This document shows, piece by piece, positions 1 to 9,249 of a stretch of 64,000 bases of DNA. Position 1 is the first letter of the stretch; every line of letters starts with the position of its first letter. The position numbers and the translations under genes are program-made. The notes below the pieces were generated by a model, which worked only from the letters and a program-made list of their open reading frames with translations, was not told the DNA's origin and searched no databases. Source of the stretch: Mycolicibacterium sp. ND9-15 (GTDB lineage Bacteria > Actinomycetota > Actinomycetes > Mycobacteriales > Mycobacteriaceae); assembly GCF_035918395.1 (NCBI RefSeq), contig NZ_CP142362.1, positions 3,075,501 to 3,139,500 of the forward strand, in the 5' to 3' direction.

Positions 1-251
1 GGGTCATGGGCGAGACGGCACCGTTGCTGGTCCTGGTCGGCTACTCGCAGGCCATGAACTTCGACATGTTCGACGGCTTCATGGGCTCGCTGCCCGGCAT
101 GATGTACGACCAGACCTCGGCGGGTGCGGGCGCGAATCCTGTTCCCACAGATCGGCTGTGGGGTGCTGCGCTGACTCTTATCCTGCTGATCGCCATACTG
201 AACATCGGGGCGCGATTCCTCGCGAGAATCTTCGCTCCCAAGAAGGTTTAG
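1..251 (+). CDS. pstA: Phosphate ABC transporter permease PstA (3' end only)
   Basis: C-terminal part of the inner-membrane permease of the high-affinity phosphate importer; the gene begins before the window and only the last ~82 codons are seen. The visible residues hold one clear membrane helix (LTLILLIAILNIGARFL) followed by a short basic tail, typical of the PstA C terminus. The identity comes mainly from position: the pstB ATPase gene starts 9 bp downstream on the same strand, the usual pstSCAB order. It would pair with PstC to form the channel energised by PstB. Because the N terminus is missing, PstC cannot be excluded from the sequence alone, but PstA normally directly precedes PstB. 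Confidence 0.8.
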   Translation, partial: VMGETAPLLVLVGYSQAMNFDMFDGFMGSLPGMMYDQTSAGAGANPVPTDRLWGAALTLILLIAILNIGARFLARIFAPKKV

Positions 252-260
252 GAGCCTTCG

Positions 261-1037
261 ATGGCCAAGCGCTTGGACCTCAAGGACGTCAACATCTTCT
301 ACGGCACGTTCCACGCCGTGGCCGACGTCACGCTGGCAGTTCCGCCCCGCAACGTGACGGCCTTCATCGGTCCGTCGGGCTGCGGCAAGTCGACTGTGCT
401 GCGGACACTGAACCGCATGCACGAGGTCATCCCCGGCGCGCGCGTCGAGGGGTCGGTGCTGCTCGACGGGGAGGATATCTACGGCCCGGGGGTGGACCCG
501 GTGGGTGTGCGCAAGACGATCGGCATGGTGTTCCAACGGCCGAACCCGTTCCCCACCATGTCGATTCGTGACAACGTGGTCGCGGGGCTCAAGCTCCAGG
601 GGGTACGCAACAAGAAGACACTCGACGAGGTGGCCGAGCGGTCACTGCGCGGGGCCAACCTGTGGAACGAAGTCAAGGACCGGCTGGACAAGCCCGGCGG
701 CGGGCTCTCGGGTGGCCAGCAGCAGCGACTCTGCATCGCCCGCGCGATCGCAGTGCAACCCGATGTGCTGCTGATGGACGAGCCCTGTTCTGCGCTCGAC
801 CCCATCTCGACGTTGGCCATCGAGGATCTGATCTCCACGCTGAAACAGGAGTTCACGATCGTCATCGTCACCCACAACATGCAGCAGGCCGCGCGGGTGA
901 GTGATCAGACCGCGTTCTTCAACCTCGAGGCGACGGGCAAGCCGGGCCGCCTCGTAGAGATCGACGACACCGAGAAGATCTTCTCCAACCCCAGCAAGAA
1001 GGCGACCGAGGACTACATCTCCGGCCGTTTCGGCTGA
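261..1037 (+). CDS. pstB: Phosphate ABC transporter ATP-binding protein PstB (PhoT)
   Basis: ATPase subunit of the phosphate importer, cytoplasmic face of the membrane. 258 residues, normal for PstB. Walker [10 protein letters not shown] at about residues 37-45, the ABC signature LSGGQQQRL in the middle, Walker [14 protein letters not shown] just after it, and the switch histidine in [13 protein letters not shown]. The N-terminal reading '[14 protein letters not shown]' is the family pattern. Start ATG at 261 is preceded by AGGAG (250-254). It follows pstA by 9 bp and is probably in the same operon; phoU lies immediately downstream but on the other strand. In M. tuberculosis the gene at this place is called phoT (Rv0820). 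Confidence 0.95.
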   Translation: MAKRLDLKDVNIFYGTFHAVADVTLAVPPRNVTAFIGPSGCGKSTVLRTLNRMHEVIPGARVEGSVLLDGEDIYGPGVDPVGVRKTIGMVFQRPNPFPTMSIRDNVVAGLKLQGVRNKKTLDEVAERSLRGANLWNEVKDRLDKPGGGLSGGQQQRLCIARAIAVQPDVLLMDEPCSALDPISTLAIEDLISTLKQEFTIVIVTHNMQQAARVSDQTAFFNLEATGKPGRLVEIDDTEKIFSNPSKKATEDYISGRFG

Positions 1038-1072
1038 GCAAGCCTGCGCTACAACTGCGCGAACTTACGTCG

Positions 1073-1741
1073 TCAGCGCGACGCGGGGATGTCCTCTTCG
1101 GCGGGATGCTTGCCGGTGACCTGGAAAATCACCCGCCGGGCGACTTCGACGGCGTGGTCGGCGAACCGCTCGTAGAAGCGGCCCAGCAGGGTCACGTCGA
1201 CCGCGGCGGCCACCCCGTGCTTCCACTCCCGGTCCATCAGGACGGTGAACAGATGCCGGTGCAGGTCGTCCATCGCATCGTCTTCTTCGCCAATACGGGC
1301 CGCCTTCTCCGGGTCGCGCGTCACCAGGACCTCTTGTGCGCTGTTGCCCAGTTCGACTGCGAGACGACCCATCTCGGCAAAATAGCCGTTCACCTCTTCG
1401 GGCAGCGCGTGCTGGGGGTGTCGACGACGAGCGATCTTGGCGACGTGCAGGGCGAGCGCACCCATGCGGTCCACGTCGGCGACGATCTGAATCGACCCCA
1501 CAATGGCCCGAAGGTCGCCGGCGACCGGCGCCTGCAGGGCGAGCAGCACGAACGCGGCCTCCTCTGCGCGCGCGCTCATCGCGGCGATCTGCTCGTGATC
1601 GCTGATCACCTGTTCGGCCAGCACCAGATCGGCTTGCAGCAGGGCCTGGGTCGCGCGCTCCATCGCCGTACCGGCCAGCCCGCACATCTCGCCCAGGAGA
1701 GCGGCCAGGTCATCCAACTGCTCGTGGTACGCAGTACGCAT
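1073..1741 (-). CDS. phoU: Phosphate-signalling regulator PhoU/PhoY2
   Basis: 222-residue all-helical PhoU protein, a negative modulator linking the Pst transporter to the SenX3-RegX3 phosphate-response system. The two tandem PhoU repeats are visible: the first around '[18 protein letters not shown]' (about residues 88-105) and the second around '[16 protein letters not shown]' (about 190-205), both carrying the metal-cluster E/DxxxD-type residues of the family. It is convergent with pstB (stops 35 bp apart), the arrangement of phoT and phoY2 in M. tuberculosis. The ATG at 1741 is the first start and the length fits the family. Confidence 0.93.
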   Translation of the reverse strand: MRTAYHEQLDDLAALLGEMCGLAGTAMERATQALLQADLVLAEQVISDHEQIAAMSARAEEAAFVLLALQAPVAGDLRAIVGSIQIVADVDRMGALALHVAKIARRRHPQHALPEEVNGYFAEMGRLAVELGNSAQEVLVTRDPEKAARIGEEDDAMDDLHRHLFTVLMDREWKHGVAAAVDVTLLGRFYERFADHAVEVARRVIFQVTGKHPAEEDIPASR

Positions 1742-1826
1742 ACCTCCACCCTACGGGCTTGTTGCCCGAGCGGCATGAGGCGAGCGGTGAACGAAGGGTG
1801 AACCTCACCTGCCCAAACGCTGTCGG

Positions 1827-3923
1827 CTACTCGCAGGTGGTGTCGGCCGCGTTGGTGACCGCGAGGTCTTCCGGGAGCTGTGTCGGAGTGCTCTTGGTCC
1901 CGCGCACGACGTGCACCTGCACCGGCGACCCGATCGGCGACGGCTCGGTCACCGCGTGGAAGTCACTGCCCAACACCACGCGAACGGTGTCGCCCATTTC
2001 CGAAACCCGCTCGACTTTCGGGTCGGCGAAGGCGGAGGCAACCGTCGCCGCCGCCTCTTCGTTGCCGGCCGAGAAGAACACCGTCGTCGAGTCCAGCGGA
2101 GCCGGATAGTCGTCGGGGGACGTGACGTTGAATCCGTGCGTCTGCAGTTCGGTGGCGGCCGTCGCGGCGAGACCGTTCTGTGCGGTGGAGTTGGAAACCT
2201 GAACCGTGATATCGGACGGATTCGTGGTGATCACGTCCACGAGTTCGCTCGACGGCGCGGAGTCGTGGGTCGGCTCGGCCGCATGGGCCCGGGTGCTGGT
2301 CGTCGCCTCGGGTGTGCCGGGTAGCGGGGTGTTGTCGGCGTTCTTCTCCTCCGGCAGCGGATCGTCGTTGATGATCGCATCGAAGATCGCCCGAGTGTCT
2401 TGTTCGCGCAGATGCTCGTTGCCGTACTCATCCATGTACCCCGTCGTCGGGACCGTCAGGAACGTGATCCGGCCGGCGGCGATGCCCTGGATCGACTGGC
2501 CGAGCGTGACGAGGTCCTTGGTGTTCATGTTGTCGACGTAGCTGTCGCTGATGAACATGTTGACCACGTTGTTGAGCTTCGACAGCGAGAAGAACACCTC
2601 TTTGGAGATCATCGAGCGCATCAGTGACGACAGGAACAGCTGCTGGCGTTTGATCCGTCCGTAGTCACCATTGGTTTCGGTCGTCACCTGGCGGGCGCGC
2701 ACGTACTGCAGCGCCGTGTGCCCGTCGACCATCTGCCGGCCCGCGTGGGGCAGCACCGTGCCGAGTTCGTAGTCCTCGAGCGGTGTGGTGCTACACACTT
2801 CGACCCCGCCCATGGCGTCGACCATCTTGGCGAAGCCGGCGAAATCGACTGCCATGAAGCGGTTTATCGAAAGGCCGGACATCTTCTGGATGACCTTGAC
2901 CAGACACTTGGGGCCACCGACGGCGTACGCAGAGTTCAACTTGTATTCGGTGTAGACCTCGTCGAGCCCGTACATCGGCGACTCGGGGTCGCTGATCGGA
3001 CCGTATTCGCCGGTCCGCGGATCCCACGGCTCGCATTTCCGCGGCTCGATGGCGAGGTCCCTCGGGAAGGACACGGCCACAACACGTTCCCGGTTGGCGG
3101 GGATGTTCACCAGCATCACGGTGTCCGAGCGGGCGCCGGCAGCGTCGTCGGTGGTGCCCGCACCCATATCGCTGTTGGCACCGATCCTGCTGTCGACGCC
3201 GACGATCAGGAAGTTCTCGTCACCGAACTGTGCGTTCGGGTCGAGGATGTCGCGTGAGTCAGGGTCCAGCGCCGCGATCCGGTTCAGCATGTTGTTCTTG
3301 GCGGCCTGCCACTGCCAGGCTCCGCCGGTCATCGCCAGCGCCAGCACGGCGGTCAGCGCGGCAATCGCACGTCCGGCGATGATCGCCGTGCGCCTTCGGC
3401 GGCGCGGTTTCAAGCGCAAGCGACTGGTGGCCGAATGTGCGGCGGGCACCCGGCTCGGCCTGCGAACCAGCGCCAGGTCGGGCAGCGGCGCAGCGGCGCG
3501 CACCACGGGCAGGATCTCGGTGTCGTCGTGGGCCGCGGCATCGACGGGTACCTGCGGCGCCGGACCCGGCGTCACGGCGATGATCTCGGTGGGGGGTGCA
3601 GGCGGGGTCGGGGATTCGGCCGGTTCGGGCGGTTCGGGTTCGCGGCGGCGCCGACGGCGCGGCACCTGCGGCACCGGAGAGCCACCAGACAGCTTGGCGA
3701 TCAGGTCGGCGACGGTGACGCCGTCGGTGTGGTTGCCGGTGGACTCGACGTCGGCAGGATCGGCGCCCTCATCGGGTCGGCCGGACCCGGTGGACCTGCG
3801 GGGAACGTCCGCGCGCTCCCAGGGCGCGGCACCTGGTCGCGGTCGCTCGCTTCGGGTCAGCCAGCGGTTGTCGCCACGGCCGGGGTCGGACGGGCCAGGA
3901 GTGGCGTTATCGCCGTCACTCAT
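1827..3923 (-). CDS. LytR-CpsA-Psr (LCP) family protein with LytR_C domain
   Basis: 698-residue membrane-anchored LCP phosphotransferase of the type that attaches arabinogalactan or other glycopolymers to peptidoglycan at the outer face of the membrane. Layout: a long Pro/Arg-rich cytoplasmic N terminus (1-177), one membrane helix (about 178-200), the LCP domain from NFLIVGVDSR (about 238) with ARSDTVMLVNI and VSFPRDL carrying the conserved Asp/Arg residues, and a C-terminal LytR_C domain (about 580-680). I chose ATG 3923 (MSDGDNATPG) because AGGA lies just upstream; an open frame continues 35 codons further without coding character. Positional equivalent of Rv0822c. Confidence 0.9.
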   Translation of the reverse strand: MSDGDNATPGPSDPGRGDNRWLTRSERPRPGAAPWERADVPRRSTGSGRPDEGADPADVESTGNHTDGVTVADLIAKLSGGSPVPQVPRRRRRREPEPPEPAESPTPPAPPTEIIAVTPGPAPQVPVDAAAHDDTEILPVVRAAAPLPDLALVRRPSRVPAAHSATSRLRLKPRRRRRTAIIAGRAIAALTAVLALAMTGGAWQWQAAKNNMLNRIAALDPDSRDILDPNAQFGDENFLIVGVDSRIGANSDMGAGTTDDAAGARSDTVMLVNIPANRERVVAVSFPRDLAIEPRKCEPWDPRTGEYGPISDPESPMYGLDEVYTEYKLNSAYAVGGPKCLVKVIQKMSGLSINRFMAVDFAGFAKMVDAMGGVEVCSTTPLEDYELGTVLPHAGRQMVDGHTALQYVRARQVTTETNGDYGRIKRQQLFLSSLMRSMISKEVFFSLSKLNNVVNMFISDSYVDNMNTKDLVTLGQSIQGIAAGRITFLTVPTTGYMDEYGNEHLREQDTRAIFDAIINDDPLPEEKNADNTPLPGTPEATTSTRAHAAEPTHDSAPSSELVDVITTNPSDITVQVSNSTAQNGLAATAATELQTHGFNVTSPDDYPAPLDSTTVFFSAGNEEAAATVASAFADPKVERVSEMGDTVRVVLGSDFHAVTEPSPIGSPVQVHVVRGTKSTPTQLPEDLAVTNAADTTCE

Positions 3924-4123
3924 GTTCCTACCGGCCTCCGTAGTCGTACTGTGTGCAGCACACGGGCGTACGTGGCGCTCCGCGCCATTGCGACAGCACC
4001 CGGTGGCTCCGCGCTGTGGGAACCGCATTACGAACGAGACTCATATCGTACTTAGACATCCTGAGAGCCGTGATGTCAGAGTCGTCTCGGAAACGAGACG
4101 ACTTCGAGACGGCTGATGGCTGC

Positions 4124-5284
4124 CTAGCCACCCGAGTGCATCACCTCGGCACCCGTCGGCACCGTGCAGTCGTCCGGATCGGTCAACCAGCCCTCCGGCA
4201 GAGCAACCGAGGCGGCGGACCCCTGGCGGCCGCGCGGACCGGTGGCGGTGTCGGGGAACGGCACGGCCGCGTCGAGCCTGCCAAGCAGCGCCTCGAGCTC
4301 GGGAAGCGACTTGACGAGCGCCAATGCCCGCCGCAGCTCGGCGCCGGCGGGAAAGCCGTGCAGGTACCAGGCGACGTGCTTGCGGATGTCCCGCATGCCC
4401 TTGGCCTCGCCGAAATGGGCCGTCAGCAACTCCCCGTGCCGCAGGATGATCGACGCCACCTCGCCGAGGGTGGGCGGTGCGGGCGCCGGGCTCCCGGTGA
4501 AGGCCGCAGACAGCTCGGCGAACAGCCAAGGTCGACCGAGACAACCGCGGCCGATGACCACGCCGTCGCAGCCGGTGGCCGACATCATCGCCAGCGCGTC
4601 CGCGGCTTCGAAGATGTCGCCGTTGCCGAGTACGGGCACACCGGTCACGTGCTCCTTGAGGGCCGTAATCTGCTCCCAGTCGGCCGTACCGGAGTAGCGC
4701 TGGGCCGCGGTGCGGGCATGCAGGGCCACCGCAGCGGCCCCCTCCTCGGCAGCGATCCGGCCCGCATCGAGATGGGTCCGGTGGGCGTCGTCGATGCCGA
4801 TACGGAACTTGACCGTGACGGGGATGTCGGTGCCCTCGGTAGCGCGGACCGCAGCGGCGACGATCTGCCCGAACAGCCTGCGCTTGAACGGCAACGCCGC
4901 ACCACCGCCGCGCCTTGTGACCTTGGGCACGGGACAGCCGAAGTTCATGTCGATGTGGTCGGCCAGCCCTTCGTCGGCGATCATCTTCGCCGCGGCATAG
5001 GTGTTCTGCGGATCGACCGAGTACAGCTGCAGCGAGCGCGGATTCTCGTCGGGCGCGAAAGTCACCATGTGCATGGTGGCCGGATGCCGTTCGACGAGGG
5101 CCCTGGCGGTGACCATCTCGCACACGTAGAGGCCGCTGACGGTCCCCGCCCGGGCCAGTTCCAGTTCGCGGCACAGTGTGCGGAAGGCGACGTTCGTCAC
5201 ACCGGCCATCGGCGCCAGTACGACCGGGCTGCGAAGCCGGATGGGGCCGATCAGCAGTTCGCGCCTGTCGGCCAGAACCGTCAT
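4124..5284 (-). CDS. dusB: tRNA-dihydrouridine synthase (DusB family)
   Basis: 386-residue FMN-dependent enzyme that reduces uridines in tRNA to dihydrouridine using NADPH. TIM-barrel flavoprotein signs: SPVVLAPMAGVTNVAFR near residue 20, HIDMNFGCPVPKVTRRGGG near residue 110 (signature of the family), VTVKFRIG, and the phosphate-binding PVLGNGDIFEA followed by CDGVVIGRGCLGRPW. The start overlaps the desA1-like stop by 4 bp (ATGA at 5281-5284), so the two are translationally coupled. Same order as Rv0824c-Rv0823c. Confidence 0.93.
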   Translation of the reverse strand: MTVLADRRELLIGPIRLRSPVVLAPMAGVTNVAFRTLCRELELARAGTVSGLYVCEMVTARALVERHPATMHMVTFAPDENPRSLQLYSVDPQNTYAAAKMIADEGLADHIDMNFGCPVPKVTRRGGGAALPFKRRLFGQIVAAAVRATEGTDIPVTVKFRIGIDDAHRTHLDAGRIAAEEGAAAVALHARTAAQRYSGTADWEQITALKEHVTGVPVLGNGDIFEAADALAMMSATGCDGVVIGRGCLGRPWLFAELSAAFTGSPAPAPPTLGEVASIILRHGELLTAHFGEAKGMRDIRKHVAWYLHGFPAGAELRRALALVKSLPELEALLGRLDAAVPFPDTATGPRGRQGSAASVALPEGWLTDPDDCTVPTGAEVMHSGG

Positions 5285-6279
5285 GACGGGGAGGAGGCCA
5301 AGACCTTCTTCGCGGCGACCTTCTCAGCCTTGCGGGCCTCGCGCTCGAGGCGACGCTGCTTGGATTCCTCGAACTTCTGCGAGGCCTCCTCCAGCTCCTC
5401 GACGAGCACACCTAGGTCGTCGCGCATCCGCGCGGCCTCGCCGGTGAAGTCCTCGCGCTCGAAGATGCGCCACTTCTTCAGCACCGGCAACACGACGTCG
5501 TCGAGGTGGATGCGCGGGTCGTAGACGCCGCCGACGGCGATGATCACCGCCTTGCGCCGGAACTCCGGAACGGTGTATCCGGGCATCTTGAAGTTGCGCA
5601 GCACCCGATGCAGCGAGTGCATTGCCTGGTCCGGCGCGATATCGAAGCCGGCCTCGCTGACGTCGCGGTAGAAGATCATGTGCAGGTTCTCGTCGGCTGA
5701 GACCCGGGCCAGCAGCTGGTCGGCGACGGTCTCGTTGCACGCCTTGCCCGTATTGCGGTGCGAGACGCGGGTCGCCAGTTCCTGAAACGTGACATAGATG
5801 ACCGAGTCGAAAAGGCTCTCCGCGAAGAGGTCGCCCTGCTGGTTCTGGCCAGGGGAGAACCCGCGGGTGACCTGCTCGACGCGCAGCTGCTCCAATTGGA
5901 CCGGATCAACGGAACGCGTGACGACCAGGTAATCGCGCAGCGAGATGCCGTGTCGATTCTCCTCGGCGGTCCAGCGGTTGACCCACTGGCCCCAAGCCCC
6001 GTCCATACCCATGTTCATCGCGATCTCGCGGTGGTAGGAGGGCAGGTTGTCCTCGGTCAGCAGATTCTGCACCATCGCGACCTGTGCAACCTCGGACAGC
6101 TGTGACTCCTCGGGGTCCCAATCCTGGCCGCCGAGGGCGTAGTAGTTCTTGCCGTCCGACCACGGGATGTAGTCGTGCGGATTCCAGTCCTTCGTCATCG
6201 TCATGTGACGGTTGAAGTTCTTCTCAACCACCGGCTCGAGCTCATGCAGCAGATGTAGGTCAGTCAGGTTCTCGTGCAT
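5281..6279 (-). CDS. desA1: Acyl-ACP desaturase DesA1-like
   Basis: 332-residue soluble di-iron acyl-[ACP] desaturase, the plant-stearoyl-ACP type used by mycobacteria in mycolic acid precursor desaturation. Iron-binding motifs are visible: 'EENRHGISLRDYLVV' (ExxH) and 'ADENLHMIFYRDV' (DENxH), with upstream glutamates in the preceding helices. The C terminus is a charged Lys/Arg/Ala-rich helix (REARKAEKVAAKKV). Length is close to DesA1 (about 338). First gene of a leftward pair with dusB. The upstream region (6280-6482) separates it from a divergent secreted-protein gene and must hold its promoter; it contains an AT-rich tract around 6338-6352 unusual for this genome. Confidence 0.92.
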   Translation of the reverse strand: MHENLTDLHLLHELEPVVEKNFNRHMTMTKDWNPHDYIPWSDGKNYYALGGQDWDPEESQLSEVAQVAMVQNLLTEDNLPSYHREIAMNMGMDGAWGQWVNRWTAEENRHGISLRDYLVVTRSVDPVQLEQLRVEQVTRGFSPGQNQQGDLFAESLFDSVIYVTFQELATRVSHRNTGKACNETVADQLLARVSADENLHMIFYRDVSEAGFDIAPDQAMHSLHRVLRNFKMPGYTVPEFRRKAVIIAVGGVYDPRIHLDDVVLPVLKKWRIFEREDFTGEAARMRDDLGVLVEELEEASQKFEESKQRRLEREARKAEKVAAKKVLASSPS

Positions 6280-6482
6280 CGTCCCTCAATTCTCCTCGCG
6301 TGCGGGAGCCCCAGCGGTTATCTGTACCCGTTGGTTGCAATTAATATATCTGTGTACCCCGGTGACATCCAAGTTCCGTCCAGGGGTGTCACAATTGCCC
6401 CACCAGGCGCATCTGTCGTTGTAGTATCCGCGCGGGCAAACAATTACGCCCAGAGTTCGGCACCGGGAGAATCGGAGGACGG

Positions 6483-6944
6483 GTGTTGCTCAGAGCGCGG
6501 CATCCACTGGCAGCGGTGATCCTGGCCGTCGCAGCGGCGGGCACTGCGCTTGTCGGAGCGGGCGGGGCGGCCGCTGTCCCGGACGTCGTCGACCGCCCTT
6601 ATAAAGACGCGCAGCGGATCATTCAGCAGTCCGGCGGGAACGCCGTGGTCGCGACACGGGTGGGCAGCGCTGCCGACGAGGCCAATTGCTTGGTGACGAA
6701 CGCATGGGACGCGGCGGTCCGGCGCCCCAACTCGCGTGGTCGCCCGGTCGCCAACCGGGATGTCATGGTGGCGCTGAACTGCAACGGGGTCTTGGCGGCG
6801 CCCGGTGTGCCGGGCAACTCCGCGATGAGTCCGACCGGTCGCGATGCCAAGGCCGAGCAGCAACGCCAGGCGGCCAGAGCGGCGCGCGAAGCGGCGTCGC
6901 TGGAAGAGCAGGAGTTGGCCGGCCCTGTAACGCCCGGTAACTAG
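6483..6944 (+). CDS. Small secreted protein, PASTA-like (paralogue A)
   Basis: 153 residues starting at GTG 6483. A Sec signal peptide is clear: short basic N terminus, hydrophobic AVILAVAAAGTALVGAG, then AAAVPDV as cleavage region. The mature part begins VPDVVDRPYKDAQRIIQQ, similar to a PASTA-type repeat, carries two cysteines (NCLVTNAW and LNCNG) that could form one disulfide, and ends in an Ala/Gln/Glu-rich helix and the tail ELAGPVTPGN. The next gene downstream is a paralogue with the same plan. Function unknown; export to envelope or medium is inferred from the signal peptide. Confidence 0.85.
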   Translation: MLLRARHPLAAVILAVAAAGTALVGAGGAAAVPDVVDRPYKDAQRIIQQSGGNAVVATRVGSAADEANCLVTNAWDAAVRRPNSRGRPVANRDVMVALNCNGVLAAPGVPGNSAMSPTGRDAKAEQQRQAARAAREAASLEEQELAGPVTPGN

Positions 6945-7051
6945 GACTCCCTGCCGCGGCGCAGCGGTGGCGGTGCCTACGGAACCGCAATAAACTGCCT
7001 CCAGGTATTTCTTGGGCGATCATCGCCCCGATATGGAGGTTTGGCGTCGTC

Positions 7052-7477
7052 GTGAAGAAAGTCGTCTCGATCGTCTTCCTGTCGGCGATGAGCGCCGCAA
7101 CGGTATCGGGCGCCATGGTCGGGGCGGGCGCGGCTGTCGCCGCTCCCAATGTCGTCGGCATGAAGTACTCCGACGCCCTGGAGCAGATCGAGAACAGCGG
7201 CGGACGGGCGGTGGTTGCCTCCCGCGTCGGGGACAAGCTCGATCTGGACGACTGCATCGTCACCAACATCTGGGACTCGTCGTTCCTGCGCATCAACTCG
7301 TCGGACAACAACGAGATGTCGGTCGCGCTGAACTGCGCCGGCGAATACGCCACGGCGACCAATCCCGGTGCGTCCGTTGCCGACCCGCTCGGGCGGGCGG
7401 CCAAGTCGAAGGCCGAGGCGGAAGCCGCGAGACAGGAACAGCGGGAACTCGAAAGCCCCGTCACGCCCGACGAGTAG
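7052..7477 (+). CDS. Small secreted protein, PASTA-like (paralogue B)
   Basis: 141 residues from GTG 7052, with GGAGG at 7036-7040 as ribosome site. Signal peptide MKKVVSIVFLSAMSAATVS... ending VAAPNVVG. Same architecture as the gene 107 bp upstream: PNVVGMKYSDALEQIENSGGRAVVASRVGD, paired cysteines (DDCIVTNIW, LNCAGEY), charged helix and the tail ELESPVTPDE. The shared segments (VVGxxYxDAxxxIxxSGGxAVVAxRVG, and the VTP tail) show a tandem duplication with strong later divergence. Function unknown. Confidence 0.87.
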   Translation: MKKVVSIVFLSAMSAATVSGAMVGAGAAVAAPNVVGMKYSDALEQIENSGGRAVVASRVGDKLDLDDCIVTNIWDSSFLRINSSDNNEMSVALNCAGEYATATNPGASVADPLGRAAKSKAEAEAARQEQRELESPVTPDE

Positions 7478-7483
7478 GTTGAC

Positions 7484-8137
7484 CTAGTGGCTCGAGACGC
7501 GGCCGAGCAGCATCTCGACGCAGTAGTCGATGAACTGCTCACGCGTGGCGGTCAGGCTGCCGTTGAGATAGGCGGTGAACAACGCGGTCAGCGCCCCGAT
7601 CAACCCGGTGGCGACCATGGCCGCCCGCGCGGGATCGGTGATGCGGGTGAGCTTGCGCTGCAGGAGTTCGATGAAGCTGGGCATCCACTCGGCGCCTGAC
7701 CGCGTCAGAACCGGCTCACGGGCCGGCGCAAGCAGCAACACCCGGCCCCGCGTCGGATCGTCGACCATCAGCGCGACGAACCGCTCGACCGCGTCGCGGG
7801 GGGTGTCAGCCGAAATCAGTGTCGACATCGCTTTGCCGCACACGTCGTCGTAGACCGCGCGCACGAACTCATCGCGGTCGGTGAAGCTTTCGTAGAAGTA
7901 GCGCTCGGTCAGCCCAGCGGCTCGGCAGACTGCCCGGACCGTGAGGGAAGGGCCCTCGGCGCTTCCGAGAAGCCCGGCGCCCGCGGCGATGAGTTCGTCG
8001 CGGCGAAGGACCTGCCGGTGCTGCAGCGGCACACCGGACCATCGGCCCCGTCGTTGACCCGAAGGCACATCCCTCCTAAGCTCGGCGATGACAACGCCCG
8101 TAGTCAAATTCTGATACAGATCCGGACGGAAGTACAT
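7484..8137 (-). CDS. TetR/AcrR family transcriptional regulator
   Basis: Up to 217 residues. The DNA-binding helix-turn-helix is 'LTVRAVCRAAGLTERYFYESFTDRDEF', a typical TetR recognition region ending in YFYxxF; the rest is a helical ligand domain. Convergent with the secreted paralogue (stops 6 bp apart). The start is uncertain: ATG 8137 is only 2 bp from the divergent GTG at 8140, and GTG codons at 8068 (after AGGAGG, very short spacing) or 8032 are alternatives that still keep the whole HTH. The divergent DUF2236 gene is the obvious regulatory target. Positional match to Rv0825c. Confidence 0.83.
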   Translation of the reverse strand: MYFRPDLYQNLTTGVVIAELRRDVPSGQRRGRWSGVPLQHRQVLRRDELIAAGAGLLGSAEGPSLTVRAVCRAAGLTERYFYESFTDRDEFVRAVYDDVCGKAMSTLISADTPRDAVERFVALMVDDPTRGRVLLLAPAREPVLTRSGAEWMPSFIELLQRKLTRITDPARAAMVATGLIGALTALFTAYLNGSLTATREQFIDYCVEMLLGRVSSH

Positions 8138-8139
8138 CA

Positions 8140-9174
8140 GTGACTCAAGATACGTCTGAGACGTGCCCGGTGTCCTGGGGGCACCACCCGCCCGAAGGGC
8201 AGGGGGACGCGAGCCCGGTGGCCACCGGCTGTCCGGTCACGTCCGGCGGCTACGACGCGCCTCCGTTGCCGCTCGGACCCGACTCGTTGACGTGGAAGTA
8301 CTTCGGCCAGTGGACCGGCCTGTTCCAGGGCACTTGGGCGGGCTCGATGCAGAACATGCATCCGCAGTTGGGTGCCGCGGTGCAGAACCACTCGATCTTC
8401 TTCCTGGAGCGGATTCCGCGCCTGCTGCGGTCGATCTATCCCATCGGCGGTGTGGTCTTCGACGGCCATCGTGCCCCACAGACGGGTGCAGAGGTCCGCG
8501 ACTACCACATCGGCATCAAGGGCGTCGACGAGCAGGGCCGGCGGTACAACGCGCTGAACCCCGACGTCTTCTACTGGGCCCACGCGACGTTCTTCAAGTC
8601 GACCCTGCTGGCCGCCGAGAAGTTCGGCGGTGGACTGACCGAGGCCGACAAGCGGCAGCTGTTCGACGAGCACATCGTCTGGTACCGCATGTACGGCATG
8701 AGCATGCGTCCGGTGCCCAAGACCTGGGAGGAATTTCAGCAGTACTGGGATCACATGTGCAACAACGTGTTAGAGAACAACTGGGCGGCCCGCGAGGTGA
8801 TGGATCTGTCCACCATGCCCAAACATCCGTCGCTGGAGTGGGTGCCGGACTGGATGTGGGCGCTCAACCTCAAGGTCATGCAGCGGTTCCTGACGTTCAT
8901 GACCGTGGCCCTCTACGACCCGCCGGTTCGCGAACTCATGGGCTACACCTGGACTCCGCGACAGGAGTGGCTGCACCGACGGTTGTGCGATGTGGTGACG
9001 CTGGCGACCAAGGTGTTGCCCAAGCGATGGCTGATGCATCCGCGCAAGCGTTCCGCGATGGACCGGGCGAGCGGCCGTCTTCCGGTGGATGCCCCATTGG
9101 TCGAGACGCCCGCGCGCAACCTGCCGCCGGTCGAGTACCGGGGTCAGCCGCAGTTCTACTGCCCGAAGGTGTGA
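8140..9174 (+). CDS. DUF2236 / MpaB-like oxygenase family protein
   Basis: 344 residues from GTG 8140, preceded by a purine-rich CGGAAG. The sequence fits the DUF2236 family that includes haem-dependent latex-clearing (Lcp) and MpaB-type enzymes: the segment 'GGVVFDGHRAPQTGAEVRDYHIGIKGVDEQG' and 'NPDVFYWAHATFFKS' (with the family's Y-W-x-H pattern), then DEHIVWYRMYGMSMRPVPKTW. No signal peptide, no membrane helix. Substrate unknown. It is divergent from the TetR gene, which probably controls it. Positional match to Rv0826. Confidence 0.85.
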   Translation: MTQDTSETCPVSWGHHPPEGQGDASPVATGCPVTSGGYDAPPLPLGPDSLTWKYFGQWTGLFQGTWAGSMQNMHPQLGAAVQNHSIFFLERIPRLLRSIYPIGGVVFDGHRAPQTGAEVRDYHIGIKGVDEQGRRYNALNPDVFYWAHATFFKSTLLAAEKFGGGLTEADKRQLFDEHIVWYRMYGMSMRPVPKTWEEFQQYWDHMCNNVLENNWAAREVMDLSTMPKHPSLEWVPDWMWALNLKVMQRFLTFMTVALYDPPVRELMGYTWTPRQEWLHRRLCDVVTLATKVLPKRWLMHPRKRSAMDRASGRLPVDAPLVETPARNLPPVEYRGQPQFYCPKV

Positions 9175-9249
9175 TTCCGCGCTAGCGTATGCCGAGTCCA
9201 TATCGCGCCGTCGAAATAGGGCAACTGGCAACGGTTGCGGCTCGTAGAA

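Noticed and set aside
3049..4116. Long rightward frame antisense to the LCP gene
   Set aside because: Low-complexity Ser/Arg/Gly sequence without motifs; a shadow of the high-GC coding strand. The LCP gene on the other strand has clear domains.
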